9,980 bases of DNA from Candidatus Falkowiibacteriota bacterium. Lineage in GTDB: Bacteria; Patescibacteriota; Patescibacteriia; Patescibacteriales; GWE2-39-37. The notes beneath the pieces are model-generated. The model ran no database searches and had not been told where the DNA came from. It worked only from the letters and a program-made list of their open reading frames with translations. Made by a program: the position numbers and the translations under genes. Shown here one piece after another: positions 1 through 6,002 of this stretch. Location: contig JAAXVE010000011.1 in NCBI GenBank assembly GCA_013335665.1, positions 3,704 to 13,683 on the forward strand, given 5' to 3'. Numbering within the stretch: the stretch's first letter is position 1; every line of letters begins with the position of its first letter.

Positions 1-2403
1 CAGTACCACGAATGGAGACGGGTTGACGTTAATTATAGCGCAGATAAGAGCGATGGCTGTCAGGGCCCGCTCACCGCCAGAAAGCATAGCAATCGATTTT
101 ATTTTTTTCCCTGGAGGCGTAGCTTGTATCTCTATTCCGGCCAAGCCGGTTGCATTGTACTTCTGTAACAATTTTATCTTTTTTATTTTTTCCTTTTGCT
201 GGTCTGGCACCACCGTTTCCGCACCTTCCTCAGTCATCTCGTCAGAATTTTCCATCACCTTTATAATTTTTGCTGTACCGCCATTAAAAAGGATCTTAAA
301 ATACTCTTCAAATTTTGCCGCAATAACCTTGAATTCCTTATCGAATTTCTCCTTAATTACCACATCCAATTCTTTGATTATTTTTTCCAAAGACCCGATA
401 GCGCTCGATAGGTCATTTATCTGATTATCCAGAAAATCATATCGCTCTTTTGTTTGGATGAATTCCTTCTCGACTTCCGGATCAATACCGCCAATATGTT
501 CCAACTGCCTTTTAAGGCTATTAATCTTGTCATTGATAAGATTTAGTTCAACCGCACCCTCAACTCTTTCTGCCTTAATTTCCTTAAGTCCACCCAACTC
601 ATGTCTAATTTCATTTTCCAAATCCTCCAACTTGGTACCGTAACGGGTCGAGCCCATTTGCAGCTCCCCTAACTGACGAGACACGTGATTGATTTCTTGC
701 TGCAAAGACTGCAAATTGTTCTGCAATTCAAAAATATTGGAACGCTCTTCAGCCTCAGCCTTGGCCACCCCAGACAATCTTTGCCTAATATCTCCGGCTA
801 CTTTCTCGATTTCTGCCACTTCTGCCTTAAGTTTTTCCTGTTCGCGTGTTAATTCGCCAAAATCTAGCTGATTTTGATGCTTTCGCAACTTTTGATCTAT
901 TTGTTTAGACTCTTCCTGTATTTGCTGTTTGCGCTGCTTCAGCATCTTCAAGCGCTCTACTTGTGGCCAGCGCTCACTGACTTGCTCGTTTAGACGAATT
1001 GCCAACTCCTCACGTTCATCTGTCAATCGCACTAATTCATTATGGATCGACTCCAATGATTCCCCGCCACCGCTTCGGTCGGATAATGACAAAATCACCT
1101 GCAGATCGGCCCTGATTTCAGATAAAATCGTCCTAACCTCTTCTATGTTTTCCGTTTCACTTGCCTGCTCAAGCTTGGCGTGCAAAGACTTGAGATCCTG
1201 ATTTATCTTCTTTACCTCTTCATCATTCAATGTCGACGAAGTCTTGACTAGGCTTGTGTTTAATTCTTTAATTTTTGCTGATAATACTTCTTTTTGCTGC
1301 ATCAAGGCTTTTTCTGCCTGTTCTATTTCGCTGATAGTACTTGAAAGATTGGCTGCCTCGCCATCAACATTGGAAAGTTCACGAGACAGCTCACCTTGTT
1401 TGTTCTTAAGCCAAGCCAAATCGAATTGGCCGCTTGACTCCAACTTCATTTCAAGCTGAGCCTCCAATCGTGCTAATTGACGATTTATTGTCTCCTTGCG
1501 ACTTTCCAACTCTGTTATTTCAGCCCTCCACTTCACCGCATCGTGGTTCACCATGCTTTTTTGCTGCAATTGTGATAGTCGCTGTCTTAACACTTCTATT
1601 TTTTTGTCTTTTTCCTGCTTATTTTTTTCCAGTTCTAAATATTCCTGATTGAATTTTGTAAACTTGTCATTGATTTCATGCCAAACGCTTCTATAATACA
1701 CAAGCTGCAAGTCTCGAAGCTCTGCTTCGATCTCACCACGTCGTTGCAACTTATTAACTTGCTTGGTCAAGCTTTTTAATCGCGGTTCAATTTCCGCCAC
1801 GATCATTTCAGCCTGACTTGAATTATCATAGCTTGCCACCAGTTTATTCAAGGCATCATCTCGCTTGATCTGATATTGTTTCACACCTGTCGCTTCGTCA
1901 AAAAATTCTTTGCGCTCAGACAGACTGGTATTTAAAAAGCCTTCAACCATACCTTGTCCTATAACGCTGTAAGTCTTTTGGCCAAAATTTGCCTTGGCCA
2001 AGAGCAATTGGATGTCAATTAGGCGAACCCTACTATTGTTTATCAAATATTCACTTGATCCGTCGCGATAAAGCCGTCGGGAAAGAACGACTTGAGAATA
2101 ATCAATCGGGGCCTTACGGTCCTCATTATTCAAATACAACGACACTTCCGCCATCGATAGCTTGGCCTTCTTGTCTGAGCCGGAAAAAATAACATCTTCT
2201 GATTTCTTTCCACGCAAAGTTTTCATGCTTTGCTCACCCAGCACCCAGCGAACGGCATCAGCGGTATTGGATTTTCCTGAGCCATTTGGCCCAACTATTG
2301 CTGTAATTCCGCGCTTATCTGCTGAAATCATTCCTGGAAAAATAAGCTCATTTTTCGTGGCAAACGACTTAAAGCCTTGGATTTCTAATTTTTCTAAATA
2401 CAT
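1..2403 (-). CDS. smc: Chromosome segregation ATPase SMC, short form without visible hinge (3' truncated by window edge)
   Basis: SMC proteins are cytoplasmic ABC-type ATPases that entrap and fold DNA and aid chromosome segregation, usually with ScpA and ScpB. The frame is open from an ATG at 2403 to base 1 (801 codons). The N-terminal head has the Walker A motif GPNGSGKS (38-45), the SMC segment YRDGSSEYLIN (112-122) and IGQG...FFDEATG (148-173). A Glu/Lys/Gln/Leu-rich coiled coil spans about 175-690. The C-terminal head has GGIDPEVEKEF (638-648), PPGKK (763-767) and the signature LSGGERALTAIAL (774-786). The window ends at FVVL, just before the expected Walker B acidic pair. In canonical SMCs of about 1150-1190 residues the signature lies near 1080-1100, so about 300 residues are missing. 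No hinge domain is visible; a SGGGES turn at 444-449 sits mid-coil. A roughly 35-residue charged insertion (about 715-750) interrupts the C-terminal head. No Shine-Dalgarno precedes the ATG. Confidence 0.96.
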   Translation of the reverse strand, partial: MYLEKLEIQGFKSFATKNELIFPGMISADKRGITAIVGPNGSGKSNTADAVRWVLGEQSMKTLRGKKSEDVIFSGSDKKAKLSMAEVSLYLNNEDRKAPIDYSQVVLSRRLYRDGSSEYLINNSRVRLIDIQLLLAKANFGQKTYSVIGQGMVEGFLNTSLSERKEFFDEATGVKQYQIKRDDALNKLVASYDNSSQAEMIVAEIEPRLKSLTKQVNKLQRRGEIEAELRDLQLVYYRSVWHEINDKFTKFNQEYLELEKNKQEKDKKIEVLRQRLSQLQQKSMVNHDAVKWRAEITELESRKETINRQLARLEAQLEMKLESSGQFDLAWLKNKQGELSRELSNVDGEAANLSSTISEIEQAEKALMQQKEVLSAKIKELNTSLVKTSSTLNDEEVKKINQDLKSLHAKLEQASETENIEEVRTILSEIRADLQVILSLSDRSGGGESLESIHNELVRLTDEREELAIRLNEQVSERWPQVERLKMLKQRKQQIQEESKQIDQKLRKHQNQLDFGELTREQEKLKAEVAEIEKVAGDIRQRLSGVAKAEAEERSNIFELQNNLQSLQQEINHVSRQLGELQMGSTRYGTKLEDLENEIRHELGGLKEIKAERVEGAVELNLINDKINSLKRQLEHIGGIDPEVEKEFIQTKERYDFLDNQINDLSSAIGSLEKIIKELDVVIKEKFDKEFKVIAAKFEEYFKILFNGGTAKIIKVMENSDEMTEEGAETVVPDQQKEKIKKIKLLQKYNATGLAGIEIQATPPGKKIKSIAMLSGGERALTAIALICAIINVNPSPFVVL

Positions 2404-2445
2404 AATTTTCTAAAAAAGAAGCGTTAATGCCTCTTTATATCCTCC

Positions 2446-2451
2446 ATTATA
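2446..2451 (-). promoter_or_regulatory. Candidate -10 element for smc
   Basis: The minus strand reads TATAAT, a perfect -10 hexamer, 42 bases before the smc start codon and just after the terminator. No good -35 exists: the hexamer at 17 bp spacing is TTTTTA, which overlaps the terminator T-tract. Because the terminator separates smc from upstream transcription, a promoter is needed about here. A GGAGG (2441-2445) follows the hexamer directly but is too far from the ATG to act as its ribosome binding site. Confidence 0.5.
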
Positions 2452-2462
2452 CTACAATTAGC

Positions 2463-2495
2463 CAAATATAAAAACCGCCCCAGAAGGGGCGGTTT
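2463..2495 (-). terminator. Intrinsic terminator between the small membrane-protein gene and smc
   Basis: A perfect 10-bp GC-rich inverted repeat (2472-2481 with 2486-2495) closes a 4-base loop. On the minus strand it is followed by TTTTTATATTT, a good T-tract. On the plus strand the stem is followed by TTTCCCC, so termination is directed at minus-strand transcripts arriving from the 93-residue gene or from the structured region before it. It insulates smc from upstream transcription unless it is antiterminated. Confidence 0.9.
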
Positions 2496-2502
2496 CCCCA
2501 TG

Positions 2503-2610
2503 CTTGTCCCACCTAGCGACTAGATGGCACAAGAAAGGGAACCATATTGATCTGTCAGTCCTTTGTGGCTGGTAAACAAATATGGCTTTCTTTAGGAATG
2601 GTTTCCCTTT
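2503..2610 (-). ncRNA. Candidate structured RNA or attenuator leader (several hairpins, competing pairings)
   Basis: No convincing reading frame is present. On the minus strand, 2598-2610 pairs with 2534-2545 (12 bp, one bulged base). Alternatively 2579-2592 pairs with 2531-2548 (CCATATT with AATATGG, and AAGAAAG with CTTTCTT, with a 4-base bulge). These two pairings exclude each other. A second hairpin at 2503-2533 has 12 of 14 positions paired around a CGA loop, and the intrinsic terminator follows. A row of hairpins ending in a terminator suits a small RNA, a 3' UTR or an attenuator. I do not recognise 6S, SRP, RNase P, tmRNA or a known riboswitch. A weak promoter (TTAAAA, 17 bp, AATAAT with the -10 at 2611-2616) would start a transcript at the edge of the first stem. 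Confidence 0.35.
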
Positions 2611-2693
2611 ATTATTCAATTGTTAAAAGATCGTTTTAATTTATTAATTTTTGTTTTTGACAACGTTTTATGTCTTGGTTGTCATTTATATTA
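2611..2693. other. AT-rich spacer with two dyads
   Basis: This non-coding stretch follows the stop codon of the 93-residue gene. It holds a perfect 7-bp inverted repeat TGACAAC/GTTGTCA (2658-2664 and 2678-2684, 13-base loop) and an AT-rich dyad TTAAAA/TTTTAA (2623-2628 and 2634-2639). Either could be an operator or a weak 3' hairpin. Nothing else is recognisable here. Confidence 0.35.
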
Positions 2694-2975
2694 TTAGCAG
2701 GTATTGCTTATGGCAAAATAGCTTTTTTCTGGCAAACGAATGTGACTGGCAGCTTCCTCTCTTTTTTCAAGCTTAACTTGACTTGTCATCGTCTGATAAG
2801 ACAAGCTTAAAGCTTGAGCACTGCCAATTACAATAAAAAAAGCAATGGACAGACTAAGTACGAGTCCAGACAAGCTGAACTCCTGCTCCATTGCTTTCTT
2901 TTTAATTGAATTGTATGAACGCCAGGTAAGTGACCCGAATTTAAATTCGGCCAGACTTTTTGAGCCTTTTCTCAT
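2694..2975 (-). CDS. Putative small single-pass membrane protein, unknown function
   Basis: I do not recognise this 93-residue product. A basic, polar N-terminus (1-32, with KKK at 25-27) is followed by one hydrophobic segment of about 22 residues (roughly 34-56, with LSIAFFIVIG at its core) and a charged tail with KLEKREE (68-74) ending in Cys. That suggests an N-in membrane anchor; the SAQA after the hydrophobic stretch could also be a signal-peptidase site. The ATG at 2975 was chosen because a near-consensus promoter (3010-3038) would start transcripts about 28 bases upstream. An internal ATG at codon 29 would still keep the membrane segment. The A-rich leader has no Shine-Dalgarno. The gene is set apart from glgA by its own promoter and from smc by a terminator. 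Support comes from the promoter and the membrane-protein-like composition, not from homology. Confidence 0.6.
   Translation of the reverse strand: MRKGSKSLAEFKFGSLTWRSYNSIKKKAMEQEFSLSGLVLSLSIAFFIVIGSAQALSLSYQTMTSQVKLEKREEAASHIRLPEKSYFAISNTC
2935..2950. repeat. Perfect 16-bp palindrome inside the small membrane-protein gene
   Basis: CCGAATTTAAATTCGG is a perfect 16-bp palindrome over codons 9-14 of the 93-residue gene, about 55 bases past the predicted transcription start. It could be an operator-like site or an early hairpin in the mRNA, or simply coding sequence. A second dyad, CAAGCTT-A-AAGCTTG, lies at 2802-2816 in the same gene. Confidence 0.5.
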
Positions 2976-3009
2976 ATTTTTTTATTTTTGTTTTTATTTT
3001 GTTAATTTC

Positions 3010-3038
3010 AGTATAGCAAACAATCGTTTTCTTGTCAA
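3010..3038 (-). promoter_or_regulatory. Near-consensus sigma-70 promoter of the 93-residue gene
   Basis: On the minus strand the -35 is TTGACA (3033-3038, exact consensus) and the -10 is TATACT (3010-3015), separated by 17 bp. A TGC just before the -10 makes it an extended -10. It is the best promoter in the window, lies in the 80-bp gap after the second glgA, and predicts a start near 3003. Confidence 0.85.
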
Positions 3039-3055
3039 TGTGTATAACTCAACTT

Positions 3056-4483
3056 TTAGCTTAATGTTAGCAATTTTTTATATAAAATTTTATACTTTTT
3101 TGCTGATTTTTTCCAAGAAAAATCAAGTGACATGGCCTTTTGCTGCCTTTTTTTCCAGTTTAACTTATCACTTGTGTAAAGCTTTAGAGCTTTCTTTATA
3201 GATAAAAAGAGCTCTTTTGAATCATAATTATTAAATATAAAACCAATTCGACCGCTTACAGTGTCGGCCAAGCCACCAGTTTTACGAACCAAGGGGAGAG
3301 AACCATAACGCATCGCAATCATTTGGCCAAGACCACAAGGCTCAAACCGTGAAGGCATCAAAAAGAGATCTGAACCTGCATAAATTCGCTGTGCCAAGCC
3401 CGCATCGAAACCAAGCACTACCTTGAATTTATCAGGATACTTACTACTTATTGCCAAGAGCCTTTCCTCAATTTCCTGACTACCTGAACCCAAAAAGACA
3501 AATTGCATGTCTAGTTCGAACATATTTTCGCTTATCAAATCCAGCCCCTTCTGTCCCACAAAGCGAGAAACTAATCCAGCCAACATTTTTTCCTGATTGA
3601 TCGGTAAGCCAACTTCTTTTTGTAGCTCTGTCTTATTATTAATAGCATCTTCAATACTGTCTATATCAAAATTTTTTACTAAAAATTTGTCAGTAAGCGG
3701 GTTAAACAGTTCCTGATCAATCCCATTAACTACGCCACACAATACATCTTTTCTTAAATATAATATTTTTTCCAAACCAGCGCCTTGCTCACTTGTTAAA
3801 ATTTCTTTTGCGTAAGTTTCACTCACCGTATTAACAATATCCGCCCCCAATATGCCCATGGCCATAAAATTGATGTTACCGTCAAATGTCGCTCTCTTAA
3901 CCAGTTCAATACTAGGCAAGTCTACTTCCTGAACTGGAGTTACACCCTGGTTTGCCAAATTGTGTATTGTGTAAACTGTTTTGACTTTTTTAAAAGCCGC
4001 TTCCTGGTTTTTTAACTCTTCCAGATAAGGCAAAAACCCAGCCGTATGCCAATCATTCAAATGTACTATGTCAGGAATATATTTTACCTTTAACATTGCG
4101 GCTAAGGCTGCTTGGCAAAAAAATACGAAACGTTCAGCCGCCCCCATTTTCAATCCCTTGCCGACTAACTCTTCATTCGAATATATTTCAGTACCGGCAT
4201 ACATAGGATGCTCAAGCAGATACAAAATCACATCACTGCCAGGCAAAACAGCTTGCCAGACATTAACGGCAGGGAAAGCGGAATTAACAACCAGATTCTC
4301 AACAACAAGCACTAACTCCACGCTATTTCTGTCTATTGACCCGTAAAACGGCAAAAAAACCCTTGCATCAACATTCAATTTCTTCATTGCTTTCGGCAAG
4401 GCTCCCATGACATCACCCAATCCACCAACCTTTGCCAACGGCGTCAATTCTGCGCCAAGATATGCTACTTTTATCTTTTTCAT
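3056..4483 (-). CDS. glgA: Glycogen/starch synthase, GT5 family (second copy)
   Basis: This predicted cytoplasmic GT-B retaining glucosyltransferase would extend alpha-1,4-glucan from a nucleotide glucose, ADP-glucose by family precedent. At 475 residues it matches the usual GlgA length. Visible motifs are KVGGL (18-22, the KxGGL nucleotide-sugar loop), HLNDWHT (141-147), TIHNL (172-176), VVNGID (251-256), SRFVGQKG (306-313, the family's conserved Arg and Lys), SRFEPCG (378-384, with the conserved Glu) and TGGLADTV (402-409). The catalytic set looks complete. It differs clearly from the other GlgA of the window (HLNDWH against HCHDWQ, a shorter region after GGLADTV), so it is not a recent duplicate. 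It begins directly after the methyltransferase stop codon with no spacing or Shine-Dalgarno, which suggests coupled translation. It is the last gene of the cluster; I see no clear terminator behind it. Confidence 0.95.
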   Translation of the reverse strand: MKKIKVAYLGAELTPLAKVGGLGDVMGALPKAMKKLNVDARVFLPFYGSIDRNSVELVLVVENLVVNSAFPAVNVWQAVLPGSDVILYLLEHPMYAGTEIYSNEELVGKGLKMGAAERFVFFCQAALAAMLKVKYIPDIVHLNDWHTAGFLPYLEELKNQEAAFKKVKTVYTIHNLANQGVTPVQEVDLPSIELVKRATFDGNINFMAMGILGADIVNTVSETYAKEILTSEQGAGLEKILYLRKDVLCGVVNGIDQELFNPLTDKFLVKNFDIDSIEDAINNKTELQKEVGLPINQEKMLAGLVSRFVGQKGLDLISENMFELDMQFVFLGSGSQEIEERLLAISSKYPDKFKVVLGFDAGLAQRIYAGSDLFLMPSRFEPCGLGQMIAMRYGSLPLVRKTGGLADTVSGRIGFIFNNYDSKELFLSIKKALKLYTSDKLNWKKRQQKAMSLDFSWKKSAKKYKILYKKLLTLS

Positions 4484-5062
4484 TTATTTTTTGAAAATCA
4501 TTATATTCTTACTCACCCACCAAACCACGTTTTTTTCCTCCATCTCTGCTTTAATTTCTTCTGAGGTTGTCCTATCATGCCTAAAACCTTTCTGCGCGAA
4601 CAGGTCAATCCAAAAATCATGAGGTTGCTCATTGATATGCCCTATACTGACCGGTCCTTGCCCAGGAGTGGCTGCTGTAAAAATTATCAAGCTGCCCAAA
4701 TTAACCAAAGTCTCAACAAGCGTTTCGGCAAATTGCTTATCCAAATGCTCAGCCACCTCGATGCATAGAACCAAGTCAAATTGTCTATCCAGACGCAGCG
4801 GCTTAGTTAGGTCATGTATTTTTAAGTCGTTACCAATCAAAGAATTTTCCTGTGCTGCTGGTGAACCATCATACCCTAAAATGTCCACACCACTCGTAAA
4901 AAACTCTTTCAAATAAATGCCGCAGCCGGCCCCAATGTCTATAACTGATTTCGGATTGAAATGTTGTAACAATATATCTACGACAGCCTTGGCTGAAGGA
5001 CCTTCAAACTCGATCGTATTCTTAAAAAACCTACTATCATAAATCCTAACATCTACCGTCAT
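4484..5062 (-). CDS. Class I SAM-dependent methyltransferase
   Basis: The 192-residue product has a Rossmann methyltransferase core. Motif I is IDIGAGCG (41-48), binding S-adenosylmethionine; an acidic residue follows in LGYDGS (62-67); DLVLCIEVAEHL (96-107) is the typical post-motif of the Methyltransf_23/11 type; and TAATPGQGP...INEQPHDFW (129-151) is typical of soluble small-molecule or sugar methyltransferases. There is no membrane segment or second domain. The acceptor cannot be read from the sequence. The setting between a PHP enzyme (3 bp upstream) and glgA (0 bp downstream) suggests a sugar or glycan acceptor, but this is inference. A protein or small-metabolite substrate is equally possible. 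Confidence 0.9.
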   Translation of the reverse strand: MTVDVRIYDSRFFKNTIEFEGPSAKAVVDILLQHFNPKSVIDIGAGCGIYLKEFFTSGVDILGYDGSPAAQENSLIGNDLKIHDLTKPLRLDRQFDLVLCIEVAEHLDKQFAETLVETLVNLGSLIIFTAATPGQGPVSIGHINEQPHDFWIDLFAQKGFRHDRTTSEEIKAEMEEKNVVWWVSKNIMIFKK

Positions 5063-5065
5063 AAA

Positions 5066-5932
5066 TTAACCGATTATTTTTTCAATTTTATTAAGTCTAT
5101 TCGCATCAATCTTGAAATAATCCCAAGACGACTTCAAATTGGCTAAACCATCACGCTCAAAACGATGAAAGTCTGAACCGCCAGTCATGATCAAATTCAT
5201 CTCATTAGCCAGAAATTGAGCATACATGATAGCCCCGACGGAATGATGCGGAGACATAACTTCAATTCCGTCAATTCCCATTCTCTTTAAATTTTCAATA
5301 ATTGCTTGCTTTAATTGATTGTACTTACCTGGATGATTGAATATTATTTGACCGCCGATCTTTTTTCGCAGATCAAAAATTCTCTTCGTATTTATATGAC
5401 TGTTTGAAAATTTCGGACGTTTTGAATTATAAAAATAATATTTAATAATATCTTCCTCGCGAGGATGTCTAACACCTAAATCTTCTTTAATTCTTTTGCG
5501 ATTGAATGGAACGGCCAAAATATCATCAATCAAATGATTAATTGAAATGTAATGATTATATTTGTCTAAGACCTTATTTATGTTAATTTTAAAACTCTTA
5601 GAAACTAAAATCTCCAAGATGGTGCGAGTGCGACCGCGTCGACTTGCTTGGCTTTGACGCAATATTTCATGGAGCTCCGGACTGGTGTGGTCAAAATTAT
5701 ACCAAAGTAAGTTATATTCTTTACGATTTAATCTCGTGTAAAGTTCTATGCCGACTATTGGCTTGATTTGAGCCTTTAAGCAAGCCTTTTTAAATTCTTC
5801 GATTCCGCCTACAGTGTTGTGATCTGTCAACGAAGCTACCTTTACTCCCTGTTTAGAAAGAAAACCGACGACCTCGGTGGGTGTCAAATATCCATCTGAA
5901 TAGGTTGAATGGACTTGCAAGTCGATTAACAT
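5066..5932 (-). CDS. PHP-domain metal-dependent phosphoesterase (TrpH/RNase AM-like)
   Basis: The 288-residue product carries the PHP metal-binding motifs: DLQVHSTYSDG (4-14), LTDHNT (35-40), GIE (61-63), NHPGKY (199-204) and GGSDFH (251-256). PHP proteins of this size (TrpH/YciV type) hydrolyse phosphomonoesters such as 3',5'-bisphosphonucleotides or trim RNA 5' ends; others act on histidinol phosphate. The first His of the usual DxHxH motif is Gln (Q6), a variation that may alter the first metal site. The middle (about 75-185) is rich in Lys, Arg and aromatic residues. The start ATG at 5932 lies 8 bases after a hairpin, with no Shine-Dalgarno. The methyltransferase follows after 3 bp. In this cluster it might act on a sugar phosphate, or it may be a nucleic-acid housekeeping enzyme that only shares the transcript. 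Confidence 0.9.
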   Translation of the reverse strand: MLIDLQVHSTYSDGYLTPTEVVGFLSKQGVKVASLTDHNTVGGIEEFKKACLKAQIKPIVGIELYTRLNRKEYNLLWYNFDHTSPELHEILRQSQASRRGRTRTILEILVSKSFKININKVLDKYNHYISINHLIDDILAVPFNRKRIKEDLGVRHPREEDIIKYYFYNSKRPKFSNSHINTKRIFDLRKKIGGQIIFNHPGKYNQLKQAIIENLKRMGIDGIEVMSPHHSVGAIMYAQFLANEMNLIMTGGSDFHRFERDGLANLKSSWDYFKIDANRLNKIEKIIG

Positions 5933-5940
5933 ACTTTGAA

Positions 5941-5960
5941 AAACCCATACAACTGGGTTT
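5941..5960 (-). terminator. Hairpin with short T-tract just before the PHP start codon
   Basis: AAACCCA and TGGGTTT form a perfect 7-bp stem with a 6-base loop. On the minus strand it ends in TTTTT. The PHP start codon is 8 bases beyond the stem. It could be a weak terminator for transcripts coming from the kinase gene, or a leader hairpin controlling PHP translation. Confidence 0.45.
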
Positions 5961-5972
5961 GTTATTGGATTT

Positions 5973-6002
5973 AATATAAAAACTAATTCAAATTGCTTTC
6001 AA
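5973..6002 (-). promoter_or_regulatory. Candidate internal promoter for PHP-methyltransferase-glgA
   Basis: The minus strand reads TTGAAA (5997-6002), 18 bp, TATATT (5973-5978), each hexamer one base off consensus. It overlaps the last codons of the kinase gene and would start transcripts near 5966, so the leader would begin just before the 5941-5960 hairpin. The only sizeable gap of the cluster (50 bp) is here. Confidence 0.5.

Noticed and set aside
23..2413. Plus-strand open frames of 60-133 codons across the left quarter
   Set aside because: They lie opposite a continuous 801-codon SMC reading frame with all head motifs. Their translations are Ser/Leu/Phe-rich, as expected from the complement of a Glu/Lys/Gln-rich coiled coil.
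2503..2610. 6S RNA, SRP RNA or a known riboswitch
   Set aside because: The stem-and-bubble shape vaguely recalls 6S RNA, but I see none of the conserved bases of 6S, SRP (GGAA tetraloop region), RNase P, tmRNA or common riboswitches.
2802..2816. CAAGCTT-A-AAGCTTG dyad as an operator
   Set aside because: It lies within coding sequence for Ala-Leu-Ser-Leu and far from the promoter, so a coding coincidence is more likely than a binding site.
2845..3201. Plus-strand frame of 118 codons
   Set aside because: It runs opposite both the 93-residue gene and the end of the second glgA and across the minus-strand promoter. Its Phe/Tyr-rich translation comes from the A/T-rich leader and has no recognisable domain.
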